DNA from: Massilia sp. Root335
GTDB lineage: Bacteria > Pseudomonadota > Gammaproteobacteria > Burkholderiales > Burkholderiaceae_D
Assembly (NCBI RefSeq): GCF_001425685.1
Contig: NZ_LMCY01000016.1
Span: forward strand, 211-56,345
DNA length: 56,135 nt
Reading direction: 5' to 3'
Of the stretch, positions 33,492-43,032 are shown piece after piece; the first letter of the stretch is position 1, and each line of letters starts with the position of its first letter. Both the position numbers and the translations under genes were made by a program. The notes under the pieces were generated by a model. That model was not told the DNA's origin, ran no database searches, and saw nothing but the letters and a program-made list of their open reading frames with translations.

Positions 33492-36077
33492 ATGTTAGCT
33501 GCATACCGCACCCACGTCGCCGAACGCGCCGCCCTCGGCATTCCCCCGCTGCCCCTGACGGCGGCCCAGACCACCGACCTGGTCGAACTCCTGAAGAATC
33601 CGCCGGCGGGCGAAGAAGCCTTCCTCGTGGACCTGATCACGAACCGCGTGCCGGCGGGCGTGGATGACGCTGCCAAAGTCAAGGCCGCTTTCCTGAACGC
33701 GGTCGCCAAGGGCCTGGAAACCAGCCCGCTGGTGTCGCGCGAACTGGCGACGCGCCTGCTGGGCACCATGCTCGGCGGCTTCAACATCAAGCCGATGATC
33801 GACCTGCTGGACGATCCGGCCGTGGGCAGCGTGGCCGCCGCGGGCCTGAAGAAGACCCTGCTGATGTTCGACTATTTCCATGATGTCAAGGAACTGGCCG
33901 ACAAGGGCAGCGCCAACGCCAAGGAAGTGCTGCAGTCGTGGGCCGATGCCGAATGGTTCACGTCGCGCCCGGCCGTGCCGGACAGCCTGACGCTGACCGT
34001 GTTCAAGGTCTCCGGCGAGACCAACACCGACGACCTGTCGCCTGCCCCGGACGCCACCACCCGCCCGGACATCCCGCTGCACGCGCTGGCCATGCTGAAG
34101 AACCCGCGTCCCGGCATCGAACCGCAGGAACCGGGCAAGATCGGCCCGATCGCGCAGATCGAAGCGCTGAAGGCCAAGGGCCACCTGGTGGCCTACGTCG
34201 GCGACGTCGTCGGCACCGGTTCGTCCCGTAAGTCCGCCACCAACTCGGTGCTGTGGTTCACGGGCGAAGACATCCCGTTCATCCCCAACAAGCGCTTCGG
34301 CGGCGTGTGCCTGGGCACCAAGATCGCCCCGATCTTCTACAACACGATGGAAGACGCCGGCGCCCTGCCGATCGAACTGGACGTGTCGAACATGGAGATG
34401 GGCGACGTGATCGAACTGCGCCCGTACGAAGGCCGCGCCCTGAAGAACGGCGACGTCATCGCCGAGTTCAAGGTCAAGTCCGACGTGCTGTTCGACGAAG
34501 TGCGCGCCGGCGGCCGCATTCCGCTGATCATCGGCCGCGGCCTCACCGCCAAGGCGCGCGAAGCGCTGGGCCTGGCCCCGTCGACGCTGTTCCGCCTGCC
34601 GCAAAACCCGGCCGATTCCGGCCGCGGCTTCTCGCTGGCGCAGAAGATGGTCGGCCGCGCCTGCGGCCTGCCGGAAGGCCACGGCATCCGCCCGGGCACG
34701 TACTGCGAACCGCGCATGACCACCGTCGGCTCCCAGGACACCACCGGCCCGATGACCCGCGACGAGCTGAAGGACCTGGCCTGCCTGGGCTTCTCCGCCG
34801 ACCTCGTGATGCAATCGTTCTGCCACACGGCCGCCTATCCGAAACTGGTGGACGTCAAGATGCACAAGGAACTGCCGGCGTTCATCGAGAACCGCGGCGG
34901 CGTGGCGCTGCGTCCGGGCGACGGCGTGATCCACTCGTGGCTGAACCGCCTGCTGCTGCCGGACACCGTCGGCACCGGCGGCGACTCGCACACCCGCTTC
35001 CCGATCGGCATTTCGTTCCCGGCCGGCTCGGGCCTGGTCGCCTTCGCCGCCGCCACCGGCGTGATGCCGCTGGACATGCCGGAATCGGTGCTGGTCCGCT
35101 TCAAGGGCGAGATGCAGCCTGGCGTCACGCTGCGCGACCTGGTCAACGCGATCCCGCTGTACGCGATCCAGCAAGGCCTGCTGACCGTCGACAAGAAGGG
35201 CAAGAAGAACATCTTCTCCGGCCGCATCCTGGAAATCGAAGGCCTGCCGAACCTGAAGGTCGAACAGGCGTTCGAACTGTCCGACGCGTCGGCCGAGCGC
35301 TCGGCCGCCGGCTGCACGGTCCACCTGGACAAGGCACCGATCATCGAGTACATGAACTCGAACATCACCTTGATGAAGTGGATGATCGCCAGCGGCTACC
35401 TGGACCGCCGCACCTTGGAACGCCGCATCAAGGCGATGGAAGCCTGGCTGGCCAAGCCGGACCTGCTGGCGCCGGACGCGGACGCCGAATACGCCGCCGT
35501 CATCGAGATCGACCTGGCCGACATCCATGAACCGATCGTCGCCTGCCCGAACGATCCGGACGACGTCAAGACGCTGTCCGACGTCGCCGGCGACAAGATC
35601 GACGACGTGTTCGTCGGCTCGTGCATGACCAACATCGGCCACTTCCGGGCCGCCTCGAAGCTCCTGGAAGGCAAGACCGACATCCCGGTCCGCCTGTGGG
35701 TCGCGCCGCCGACCAAGATGGACCAGCAGGTGCTGACCGCCGAAGGCCACTACGGCACGCTGGGCCGCACCGGCGCGCGCATGGAAATGCCGGGCTGCTC
35801 GCTGTGCATGGGTAACCAGGCGCAGATCCGCAAGGGTGCGACCGTGATGTCGACGTCGACGCGCAACTTCCCGAACCGCCTCGGCATCGACACCCGCGTC
35901 TACCTGGGTTCGGCCGAACTGGCCGCGGTCTGCTCGACCCTGGGCAAGATCCCGACGCGCGAAGAGTACATGGCGCACACCGGCGTGCTCACCCAGAACG
36001 CCGACCAGATCTACCGCTACATGAACTTCGACCAGATCGCCGAGTTCCGCGACGTGGCGGATTCCGTGACCGTCTGA
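33492..36077 (+). CDS. acnB: Aconitate hydratase B / 2-methylisocitrate dehydratase
   Basis: The 861-residue enzyme interconverts citrate and isocitrate in the TCA cycle and can also dehydrate methylcitrate. The N-terminal HEAT-like domain unique to AcnB is at about 1-155 ([20 protein letters not shown]), domain 4 at about 160-370 ([24 protein letters not shown]) and the catalytic domains follow. The 4Fe-4S cluster ligands are Cys711 ([13 protein letters not shown]), Cys769 and Cys772 ([10 protein letters not shown]). The length matches the family (about 860). It has its own promoter and terminator. It is the only clear core-metabolism gene in the window. Confidence 0.97.
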   Translation: MLAAYRTHVAERAALGIPPLPLTAAQTTDLVELLKNPPAGEEAFLVDLITNRVPAGVDDAAKVKAAFLNAVAKGLETSPLVSRELATRLLGTMLGGFNIKPMIDLLDDPAVGSVAAAGLKKTLLMFDYFHDVKELADKGSANAKEVLQSWADAEWFTSRPAVPDSLTLTVFKVSGETNTDDLSPAPDATTRPDIPLHALAMLKNPRPGIEPQEPGKIGPIAQIEALKAKGHLVAYVGDVVGTGSSRKSATNSVLWFTGEDIPFIPNKRFGGVCLGTKIAPIFYNTMEDAGALPIELDVSNMEMGDVIELRPYEGRALKNGDVIAEFKVKSDVLFDEVRAGGRIPLIIGRGLTAKAREALGLAPSTLFRLPQNPADSGRGFSLAQKMVGRACGLPEGHGIRPGTYCEPRMTTVGSQDTTGPMTRDELKDLACLGFSADLVMQSFCHTAAYPKLVDVKMHKELPAFIENRGGVALRPGDGVIHSWLNRLLLPDTVGTGGDSHTRFPIGISFPAGSGLVAFAAATGVMPLDMPESVLVRFKGEMQPGVTLRDLVNAIPLYAIQQGLLTVDKKGKKNIFSGRILEIEGLPNLKVEQAFELSDASAERSAAGCTVHLDKAPIIEYMNSNITLMKWMIASGYLDRRTLERRIKAMEAWLAKPDLLAPDADAEYAAVIEIDLADIHEPIVACPNDPDDVKTLSDVAGDKIDDVFVGSCMTNIGHFRAASKLLEGKTDIPVRLWVAPPTKMDQQVLTAEGHYGTLGRTGARMEMPGCSLCMGNQAQIRKGATVMSTSTRNFPNRLGIDTRVYLGSAELAAVCSTLGKIPTREEYMAHTGVLTQNADQIYRYMNFDQIAEFRDVADSVTV

Positions 36078-36099
36078 GACTGAGCCTTCGGGCGTGCGG

Positions 36100-36137
36100 G
36101 GGCCGGGTCCTGTACCATACGGGGCCCGGCCCTTTTT
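36100..36137 (+). terminator. Intrinsic terminator of acnB
   Basis: GGGCCGGG pairs with CCCGGCCC across a 10-base loop plus flanking pairs, and five T follow. It starts 22 bp after the acnB stop and ends before the rhodanese gene. Confidence 0.88.
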
Positions 36138-36151
36138 ACGTCGTCTCTCCT

Positions 36152-37120
36152 TTGAACAGCACCCCTCCTTTCGGCTTCCGCCGCGACCTGCACCGCCCGC
36201 GGCAACTCGTCACGCCCGCCTGGGTGGCGGGGCTGGTCGCCGGCGATCGCATCGCCGCGGCTCCCGCCGGCGAATGGCGCCTGTTCGAAGCCGGATGCGG
36301 CGCTGGCGAGGCGTTCGCCGCCGGCCATATCCCCGGTGCCGGCTACCTCGACACGGCATGGTTCGAACACGGCCCGCTGTGGAACAAGGTGCCCGACGCC
36401 GAACTGGAACGGCTGCTGCTCGTCCATGGCATCCGCCACGACGTCACCGTCGTCCTGTACGGGCGCAACGTCCTCGCGGCCGCGCGCGTCGCGCACCTGC
36501 TGCTGTATGCCGGCGTCGCCGATGTCCGCCTGCTCGATGGCGGCCTGGCGGCGTGGCACCGGGCCGGACTGCGCATCGAACCGGGACAGCCGCGCCGCTG
36601 GCCGGCAGCGGACGATTTCGGCGCGGCGTTGCCCGCGCGTCCCGACTACCTGGTCGACATGGTCCGGGTGCGCAGCCTGCTGGCGCGCGGCGACGCCACG
36701 CTGGTCAGCATCCGCACGTGGCACGAATTCGTCGGCAAGACGTCCGGCTACCACTACATCGACGCGCGCGGCGACATCCCCGGCGCCCTGTGGGGCCGCG
36801 CGGGCATCGAGGGCGACGTCAACAGCATGGCCGCATTTCATCGGGCCGATGGCTGCATGAAGCCGGCACAGGACATCCGCGCCATGTGGCGCAGCGCCGG
36901 TATCCATGCCGGCCGGCCCACGGTGTTTTATTGCGGCACCGGCTGGCGCGCGTCGCTGGCGTTCTTCTACGCCTGGCTGATGGATTGGGAACGTATCGCC
37001 GTGTACGACGGCGGCTGGTGCGAATGGAGCCGCGACGGCGCCAACCCGGTCGTGTGCAGGGTCGATTGCGATGCCGGCGGCACGCTGCCGGACGACGCCG
37101 CGGAAGCCGCGCGAGCCTGA
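36152..37120 (+). CDS. Two-domain rhodanese sulfurtransferase
   Basis: The 322-residue soluble protein has an inactive N-terminal rhodanese half (LFEAGCGAGEAFAAGHIPGA) and an active C-terminal half with Cys261 in the loop VFYCGTGWRASLA. Such enzymes move sulfane sulfur from thiosulfate or 3-mercaptopyruvate to an acceptor. The active loop CGTGWR differs from the CGSGVTA of mercaptopyruvate transferases and the CRxGxx of rhodanese, so the donor is uncertain. The start is TTG at 36152; no better start or clear ribosome binding site is seen. It follows the acnB terminator and stands alone. Confidence 0.85.
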   Translation: MNSTPPFGFRRDLHRPRQLVTPAWVAGLVAGDRIAAAPAGEWRLFEAGCGAGEAFAAGHIPGAGYLDTAWFEHGPLWNKVPDAELERLLLVHGIRHDVTVVLYGRNVLAAARVAHLLLYAGVADVRLLDGGLAAWHRAGLRIEPGQPRRWPAADDFGAALPARPDYLVDMVRVRSLLARGDATLVSIRTWHEFVGKTSGYHYIDARGDIPGALWGRAGIEGDVNSMAAFHRADGCMKPAQDIRAMWRSAGIHAGRPTVFYCGTGWRASLAFFYAWLMDWERIAVYDGGWCEWSRDGANPVVCRVDCDAGGTLPDDAAEAARA

Positions 37121-37188
37121 AAGACAATACCGAGTTATCGATACCAAAAAACCGTTGTCGGCACTGCGGGGTTGACATAGAATCGCCA

Positions 37189-37206
37189 TTAGTTATCGAT
37201 AACTAA
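37189..37206 (+). promoter_or_regulatory. Perfect 18-bp palindromic operator
   Basis: TTAGTTATCGATAACTAA is a perfect palindrome. It starts 11 bp after a TTGACA (37172-37177), so it covers the -10 region and would repress when bound. A second half-site AGTTATCGATA lies at 37133-37143. The centre TATCGATA is typical of LacI-type operators; the regulator is not in the window. Confidence 0.65.
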
Positions 37207-37230
37207 TTCACCCACGACCCACGACCCACG

Positions 37231-38055
37231 ATGATACTCAAACCAATTTCCTGCCGCATGCTCGCGATCGACGAAGGACGCCAACAGCTGTCCTTGATCG
37301 ACACGGCCACCGACACCTTTCACTGGACACTCGACCTGTCCCCCTACCCGCTCGCGCGCGACCTGCAACGGCTCGACGCGCACCGCGTGCTGGTCGGCTA
37401 CGACCGCGGCTTCTTCGAGCTGGACATCGAATCGGGCCGCGTGCTGGCAACCTGCGCCCGCTGGACGGACGTCACGGCCGTCCGCCGCCGGCCCGACGGC
37501 AGCACGCTCGTGACGGGCTGGAACCTGGACGGCACGGGCGGCGTCAACGTGCTGACGCTGGACCGCGACCTGCACCTCGCGGCCACGGCGCGCCGCGACG
37601 GCGATTACGTGCGCCTGATGCGGACGACGCCGGACGGCACCTGCCTGCTGTGCACCAACGACCACATCCTCGAGACGGCGGCGGACCTGTCGGAACGGCG
37701 CCGCTTTGCCGCGCCGGGCTTCGAGCACGCGTGGAAGGCCGAGCGGCTGGACGACGGCACGACGCTCGTGTCGGCGGGTTACGGGGCGTTCATGGTGTCG
37801 TTCGACCGGGCGGGCAACGTCGTGCATCGGTTCGGCGATGCGGCCCAGGTGCCGGCGGAAGTCGATCCGTTTTTCTATGCGAGCTTCGAGCAATTGCCGA
37901 ATGGCCACCTGCTGGTCGCGAACTGGCAGGGCCATGGGCCGGACAACGGCCACAAGGGACGACAGCTGCTCGAGTTCGACGCCGGGCGCCAACTGATCGG
38001 CGCCTGGTCGGCGCCGCAGCGTATTTCGTCGCTGCAGGGCATTCTGGTCGTGTAG
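37231..38055 (+). CDS. Unknown beta-propeller-like protein
   Basis: The 274-residue protein lacks a signal peptide and consists of repeated short strands with D/G turns, such as RVLVGYDRGFFELDIESGRV, GSTLVTGWNLDGTGGVNVL and GHLLVANWQGHGPDNGHKG, consistent with a PQQ-like or YVTN-like propeller of five to six blades. I do not recognise a named family. The NGHLLVANWQGH block near 226 may be the functional face. It is controlled by a palindrome-bearing promoter about 25 bp upstream, so expression is probably induced by a specific signal, likely a sugar if a LacI regulator is involved. Confidence 0.65.
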   Translation: MILKPISCRMLAIDEGRQQLSLIDTATDTFHWTLDLSPYPLARDLQRLDAHRVLVGYDRGFFELDIESGRVLATCARWTDVTAVRRRPDGSTLVTGWNLDGTGGVNVLTLDRDLHLAATARRDGDYVRLMRTTPDGTCLLCTNDHILETAADLSERRRFAAPGFEHAWKAERLDDGTTLVSAGYGAFMVSFDRAGNVVHRFGDAAQVPAEVDPFFYASFEQLPNGHLLVANWQGHGPDNGHKGRQLLEFDAGRQLIGAWSAPQRISSLQGILVV

Positions 38056-38061
38056 CGGCCA

Positions 38062-38220
38062 GGGTCTGTCTGCCTAACGAGAGGCCGGCGCCATCAATTT
38101 TTACGTCGTTCCCGCGGGGGCGCAAAATTGGATCCCCGCCAAGGGGGCGCCCATCCCGGGGACGACGTGCCAATGATCTCGGACATCGCGCTTTTTACCT
38201 CGTATCACTCAGACAGACCC
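38062..38220. repeat. 159-bp MITE-like element with 11-bp terminal inverted repeats
   Basis: GGGTCTGTCTG (38062-38072) and CAGACAGACCC (38210-38220) are exact inverted repeats. Inside, ACGTCGTTCCC (38103-38113) and GGGGACGACGT (38158-38168) form a second inverted pair with one mismatch, enclosing CCCGCG/GGGGCG-rich sequence. No coding potential is visible. It lies between two convergent genes. A short mobile or REP-type repeat is the likely nature; other copies would have to be found in the genome. Confidence 0.6.
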
Positions 38221-38268
38221 GAGCGGCGTTCCCGGCCGCGCCTCGGCGCCGGCCGGGAACCGGGTGCG

Positions 38269-38655
38269 TCAGGTTTCAGGCGTGTTCTGGATCTGCGGAT
38301 CGTGCATGACGCTCCCTTGCCCGGTCGAGAACAGCAAGGTGACCCCCACGAACTCCTTGTCGGAGTTTTCGTCGCTGAACGTCAACATCTTGCCATCCAG
38401 CGAAACGGAGGCATTGCTGAGCTGACGCACGCCAACCGACGGTTTCCTTTCGAAGCCGGCGAACACGAATGCATCCGGCGTCGGCGGAATCAGCTGGAAG
38501 TTAACGATCGTATTGGGGCGGGTCACCGCCACCGCATCCGGCAGCGTGGTGATGTTGTACAGGCCATCGGCGGCATTGCCGCTGCCGTCGCTGGTCGGGA
38601 CGGCGATCACGATCACGTTGATGAATGCCGGCGGGATATCGATTTTCTTGCTCAT
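38269..38655 (-). CDS. Small protein of unknown function downstream of the nSTAND gene
   Basis: The 128-residue protein opens MSKKIDIPPAFINVIVIAVP and alternates short strands (NTIVNFQLIPP, DAFVFAGFER, MLTFSD then EFVGVTLLFSTGQGS). It has no signal peptide or membrane helix. Its start lies 14 bp after the nSTAND stop, so it is probably translated from the same transcript. Family unknown to me. The strand-rich fold resembles that of the two paralogues at 43.0 and 43.7 kb only in general character, and I see no motif match. Confidence 0.65.
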   Translation of the reverse strand: MSKKIDIPPAFINVIVIAVPTSDGSGNAADGLYNITTLPDAVAVTRPNTIVNFQLIPPTPDAFVFAGFERKPSVGVRQLSNASVSLDGKMLTFSDENSDKEFVGVTLLFSTGQGSVMHDPQIQNTPET

Positions 38656-38669
38656 GCTGGTGTCGTCTT

Positions 38670-41600
38670 TCAGTTGTGGAGGGAAAGGTATTTCATGTAG
38701 AGCGGCTCCCGATATCCGATCCGGGACAATCGCCCGAGCGCTGCACTTGCCGCGGTCCTGCCCGACAGGCAGAGCCGCGACCTGACCCACGGGTCGAGGA
38801 TACGGAAGTCTTCGGTGTCCGCCGCCTGTGCCGCGAGCAGCTGGCCCGCGCGTTCGCATCCCTGGCGCGCCAGGGCCGTGTCGCCCGCGGCACGCGCGAT
38901 GTCCGCGCGCGTCAGCCAGGTATTCGCCAGCATGACCTTGGCCAGGATGTCGGAATCGTTGCGGGCGTGTATCCGTTCGAGCCGGCCCTGCGCCGTATCC
39001 AGCGCCTGCGCCGCCGCCGCGGCGCGGCCCTCGGCCAGCAGCGCGCCCGCGGTCTGCTGCAGCGCCATCGCCTCGTGCTTGGCCCAGGTCGTATTCTTCG
39101 GGTCGAGTTGCGTCAGCTCGGCGAACTTCTTGCGCAGCACATCGAGTTGCGCCAGTTCGCCTTCGACGCCCCCGGCCGTGGCCGTCAACCGCAGCCTGGA
39201 CAGTTGTACGAACGCGAGGCTCTCCTGCCACACGCGGTTGTCCGGCGCGGCCGCGACGTTCGACCGCAGCAAGGCTTCGGCACGCCGGTAGAAATCGGCG
39301 GCGCTGTCCGCGTCGCCTTGCACCAGCCTGATCCTGGCAAGATGCTGGCATGCCTCGGCCAGCTTGTTGCTCCACAACGCGTCCCGCTGCGCCGCGCCGA
39401 GCAGGCCTTGCGCGAGTTGCGCCTGGCGTTCGTACAATGCCTGGGCCTTGTCCAGCCGGCCCATCACCTCGTTGGCCGAGCCGGCCCACGACATGCTGTC
39501 GGCGAGGTCCTTGGCCAGCATATGGTCCTGCGGCCGGGCGCCGGCCGCCTTGTTCTTGAGCTCGATCGACAGGCCGAATTCGGCCGCCGCGGCGTGCGCA
39601 TCGCCGCGCTTGAGGGCGAGCGTGCCCAGGCTGTTGTGGGCATACGATTGTTCGATCCATGCGTCGACATCCTGCGGCGCCATGACGCTGACGCGGTCGG
39701 TGTCGTCGCGGTACTGCTCCAGGTACCTGCGCGCGTCCTTCCACTCGCCCTGGTCGAGCCGGATCTTCCCCAGCCAGAAGGCGTTCGTACCGCTTTGCTT
39801 GAGCAGTCCCGCGCTGCGCGGCGACGCCTGCAATTGACGTTCGAGAATCGCGCGCTCCGCCTGCAAGGCCTCGTAGGCGGCGCTCGGCTTGCCGCGCGCG
39901 ATATTGACTTCGCTGATCACCTGCAAGGCCTTGGCCCGATGGGTCAGCGACGCGGCGTTCAGGGCCTCGCTGCCCGAGCCGGCGAGATATCCCATCGCCT
40001 TGGCGCTGATGTCATCCAGCAGGTCGAGCCTGCCCGAGGGCCGCAGCTTGTCGGCAAATTCCCCCAGCATGAAGCCCATCAGGTCCTCGGCTTCGATGCG
40101 CCGGCGCTCGGCGGCCTGCCTGGCACGGGACGCACTGACGCCCGCCACGGTGGCGACGACGGCCAGGGCGGAAATCAAGATGAACAGGAACAGGCGCATC
40201 CGTTCGCGCAAGCGCGCCTTGTGCCGGGACGCCCGGATCAGCTCGACCTCGTGGGCCGTCAGCGACATGGCCGGCATGGCCAGCATGCCGCGCGCCTCGT
40301 CGAGCTGGGTGCCGGGCGGCAGCAGCAGGTCGGCCGGGCGCCCGCGCCCGATCCAGCGCGCGGTCGACTGCGCCACCCTGGCCCGGATGCGCAGGCTGTC
40401 GCGGTGCTCGGCGATCCACTGCGCGACCCGCTCCCAGCGCCGCAGCAAGGATTCGTGGGCGATCCCGAAGCCGGCCTCCTCGCCGACCAGCTCGCTGACG
40501 AACAGGCGCGCTTCCACCAGCGCGCCGACGAGCTCGCGCTCGGCCTGCGACTTCAGCGCCGCCCAGGGCGCGCGCCGGCTGGTGACCCGGTCGTCGTCCG
40601 CACTCACCGTGAGCAACAGGGACAATACCCGGCCGAGGGCCGCACGCGGCGCCGCGCCGAGGCCGGCCACGACATCCTCCGCGCGCACGCCCAGCACCCC
40701 GTCCAGGCCGCCCAGCCGGCGGTAGGCGTCGATGCCCAGCTCGCCCCCGGGACCGCGCAGGCGGTACAGTTCCTGCAGGGTGTACTGGAGCAATGGCAGC
40801 GCGTCCGGACTGGCGGCGGCCGCCTCGCACAACACGTCGTCGAGCCGCTCGCGGGAGTCCGGGTCGGTTGCGAAAAACAGGTTCGCGGCCAGCGCCGGCA
40901 GCCGGATCATCTGCCCGATCTCGGCGCGGCTCGGCGGACTCAAGTCGACGTGGGCGCCGTTCGCCTTGCCTTCCAATAAGACCGGCGTCTCCGCGATGCG
41001 CGGGTAGAAATCGTTGCGGCAAGCAAGCACCAGCAGCACGCGGCCGCTACGCGCCAGCCTGTCGAGCGCCGCCATCAGGGCGTCGCGCTGGTGCGCGGTG
41101 ATGTGGGGCTGGGCGAAGACCGCTTCGAAGCGATCGATCACGAGCGCCACCCGGGCCCGGTCCGGCGTGCGTCCGAGGGCCTGCTCCAGCAGGCCGGCGA
41201 CGGCCGCGGGATCGCTCTCCAGCAGCTGGCCCAGCCGATGCGCACTGTAGCCGTCGAACAGGCCGGCGCCGTCGAGCTGCCAGTCCAGCATCGCGCCGCC
41301 GAGTCCGGTGAACAACTGCCCGTCACTCAGGTCACCCAGGTCGATCACCGCGCTGTCGCGAACGTCCAGGCCACCCTCCCCACGCGCCAGCGCCGGCAGC
41401 AAGCCTGCGCAAATGAGCGAGGTCTTGCCGGAACCGCTCGGTCCCAGGACGAGCTGGAGCGCGCGACCGACCTGCACCTGGCGCACGAGCGACTCGACCA
41501 GCACCGTGGTGAGCTCGGCGCGGCCGCAGAACACCGCCGCGTGGTCCGCGTCGAACGCTTGCAGTCCGCAAAACGGCGACCCCGCCACCCAGCTGCCCGG

Positions 41601-41939
41601 CGCCGGCGCGCCCGCCGCGTTGGCGATACTCACCTCGGCAATGGCGCGGTAGCCGCGCTTGCGGATCGTCTCGATGAACAGCGGTTCGGTGGCGCTGTCG
41701 CCCAGCGCGCGGCGCAACTGGGTAATCGTCTTGTGGACCGGATTGTCGCCGTAGATCGTGCTCCCCCAGCATTGCTCCAGCAACTCCTCCGCGCTGGCCA
41801 CCTTCCCCGCCCGCTTGCAAAGCGCAACCAGCACATCCATGGCGCGCGGCTCCAGCTGGCGGCAGAGCGCGCCGTCCCGCACGGTATTGCTCGCAGGATT
41901 TACCTGCCACGATCCAAACCAAAACATGCTGGCATTCAT
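38670..41939 (-). CDS. Winged-helix / nSTAND1 ATPase / transmembrane / TPR signalling protein
   Basis: The 1089-residue protein has, in order: an OmpR-type winged helix (about 5-103, SAEELLEQCWGSTIYGDNPVHKTI with RGYRAIAEV as wing), an nSTAND1 NTPase domain (about 120-560) with Walker A GPSGSGKTS at 166-174 and Walker B-like VALVIDRFE near 264-272, one membrane segment near 582-606 (LFLFILISALAVVATVAGVSA) and a C-terminal TPR-type helical array to the end. STAND proteins sense a trigger with the repeat array, bind ATP, and signal through the N-terminal effector, here DNA binding. Start 41939 is preferred; an in-frame TTG at 41993 lies further upstream. It is divergent from the TolB-like gene at 42114. 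Confidence 0.85.
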   Translation of the reverse strand: MNASMFWFGSWQVNPASNTVRDGALCRQLEPRAMDVLVALCKRAGKVASAEELLEQCWGSTIYGDNPVHKTITQLRRALGDSATEPLFIETIRKRGYRAIAEVSIANAAGAPAPGSWVAGSPFCGLQAFDADHAAVFCGRAELTTVLVESLVRQVQVGRALQLVLGPSGSGKTSLICAGLLPALARGEGGLDVRDSAVIDLGDLSDGQLFTGLGGAMLDWQLDGAGLFDGYSAHRLGQLLESDPAAVAGLLEQALGRTPDRARVALVIDRFEAVFAQPHITAHQRDALMAALDRLARSGRVLLVLACRNDFYPRIAETPVLLEGKANGAHVDLSPPSRAEIGQMIRLPALAANLFFATDPDSRERLDDVLCEAAAASPDALPLLQYTLQELYRLRGPGGELGIDAYRRLGGLDGVLGVRAEDVVAGLGAAPRAALGRVLSLLLTVSADDDRVTSRRAPWAALKSQAERELVGALVEARLFVSELVGEEAGFGIAHESLLRRWERVAQWIAEHRDSLRIRARVAQSTARWIGRGRPADLLLPPGTQLDEARGMLAMPAMSLTAHEVELIRASRHKARLRERMRLFLFILISALAVVATVAGVSASRARQAAERRRIEAEDLMGFMLGEFADKLRPSGRLDLLDDISAKAMGYLAGSGSEALNAASLTHRAKALQVISEVNIARGKPSAAYEALQAERAILERQLQASPRSAGLLKQSGTNAFWLGKIRLDQGEWKDARRYLEQYRDDTDRVSVMAPQDVDAWIEQSYAHNSLGTLALKRGDAHAAAAEFGLSIELKNKAAGARPQDHMLAKDLADSMSWAGSANEVMGRLDKAQALYERQAQLAQGLLGAAQRDALWSNKLAEACQHLARIRLVQGDADSAADFYRRAEALLRSNVAAAPDNRVWQESLAFVQLSRLRLTATAGGVEGELAQLDVLRKKFAELTQLDPKNTTWAKHEAMALQQTAGALLAEGRAAAAAQALDTAQGRLERIHARNDSDILAKVMLANTWLTRADIARAAGDTALARQGCERAGQLLAAQAADTEDFRILDPWVRSRLCLSGRTAASAALGRLSRIGYREPLYMKYLSLHN

Positions 41940-42113
41940 GGTCACTCGGCCGACCTCGCCACGCGGCAAGTCAACATTACTCCATAAAATCAATGACTTA
42001 TGAATCGGAAGGTTTCCGGAAGGTTAGAACGACCCGGATCCGCATACAGTTTATCTCGTAGCAACAAATTTACGCAAAACAATTCTTTGTTTAATCATCA
42101 ACAAAACGTTCCG

Positions 42114-42923
42114 ATGCCACCTGCTCTCCTATCCTCCCCCGCGCACACGGCCTCCGGCCTGGCGGCGTCCGTCCGCGCGGATGGCTTTGCGCCGGCCGAC
42201 GTCAGGCAGGCGCTCGCCCAACTCCTCGCAAGCAAGGAATTCTGCAAGGCACAGCGCACGAGCCGGCTGATCAGGTTCCTGATCGAGAAGGAGCTGGCGG
42301 GCGAAGTGAACGAGACCGGGGAATATGCAATCGGCGTGGAGGTGTTCGACCGCGACCCGCTCGCCTACAGCACCGCCGAAGATCCGATCGTCCGGGTCCA
42401 GGTCGGCCGCCTGCGCGATCGTCTCAAGGCGTACTACGCGACCAGCGGCGCGAAAGCGGAACTCCGATTCTCCATCCCAATAGGAAGCTACATGCCAATC
42501 ATCAGCCGACATGACGGCGCCGAGAGCCAGTATCCCCGCGCGCACCTGCTGGGCGTTGCGCCGTTGACGAACTTCATCGTGGACGACCGCGGGGTTGCCT
42601 TTGTCCAGGGATTAAACGAAGAACTGTCGCACCAGCTATTCAAGGCATTCGGACAAAAGATCGTTTCACATACCTTCGCCCCGCCGCACGCCGCGCCGAT
42701 GGCCCGGGTGCCGGCCCGGACCGCGGTCAGCCATGTACTGGAGGGCAGCGTACGCGCCAACGGCGACCTGGTCCGCACCTCGGTGCGCCTGGTCGATGCT
42801 GCAGCCGGCTGCATCGCATGGTCCGAGCAATTCGACCGCCGCATTCCCTTTTCCATCGATTTGCAGGAAGAGCTCGCCGTGGCCGTCTGCAGCGCACTCA
42901 AGCTGTACTTCGAGCAGGGCTAG
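42114..42923 (+). CDS. Regulatory protein with a TolB-N/FlgO-like C-terminal half
   Basis: The 269-residue protein has an N-terminal domain (about 22-125) typical of TolB-like/adenylate-cyclase-associated proteins: SKEFCKAQRTSRLIRFLIEK, GVEVFDRDPLAY, DPIVRVQVGRLRDRLKAYY, then IPIGSYMP. The C-terminal half (about 140-269) has the TolB-N/FlgO-like GVAPLTNF..., FVQGLNEELSHQLFKAFG, then VSHVLEGSVRANGDLVRTSVRLVDA and CIAWSEQFDR. In related proteins a cyclase, kinase or winged helix precedes these. It lacks a cyclase domain and a signal peptide. No strong ribosome binding site is seen. It lies divergent from the nSTAND gene and upstream of the paralogue pair. Confidence 0.78.
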   Translation: MPPALLSSPAHTASGLAASVRADGFAPADVRQALAQLLASKEFCKAQRTSRLIRFLIEKELAGEVNETGEYAIGVEVFDRDPLAYSTAEDPIVRVQVGRLRDRLKAYYATSGAKAELRFSIPIGSYMPIISRHDGAESQYPRAHLLGVAPLTNFIVDDRGVAFVQGLNEELSHQLFKAFGQKIVSHTFAPPHAAPMARVPARTAVSHVLEGSVRANGDLVRTSVRLVDAAAGCIAWSEQFDRRIPFSIDLQEELAVAVCSALKLYFEQG

Positions 42924-42933
42924 TGGCCGCCGT

Positions 42934-42968
42934 GGTTACCGTTACGCCGGCACGAAGTTACCGTAACG
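42934..42968 (+). promoter_or_regulatory. Repeated GTTACCGTWAC motif before the paralogue genes
   Basis: GTTACCGTTAC (near 42935-42945) and GTTACCGTAAC (42958-42968, a perfect interrupted palindrome) are 23 bp apart, start to start, about two helical turns. A possible -10 TATAGT is at 42996-43001, 32 bp before the first paralogue start. Two sites of this kind suggest a dimeric regulator; the winged-helix protein at 38.7 kb is a candidate. Confidence 0.5.
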
Positions 42969-43032
42969 ATACTTACGCCCGGCCGACGCCTCCCATATAG
43001 TGAATTCACGGCAAACTGAGCAGGCTGAAAAC

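Noticed and set aside
33495..35978. An 827-codon minus-strand reading across acnB
   Set aside because: Pure antisense shadow of acnB with Arg/His/Gln-rich composition and no motif.
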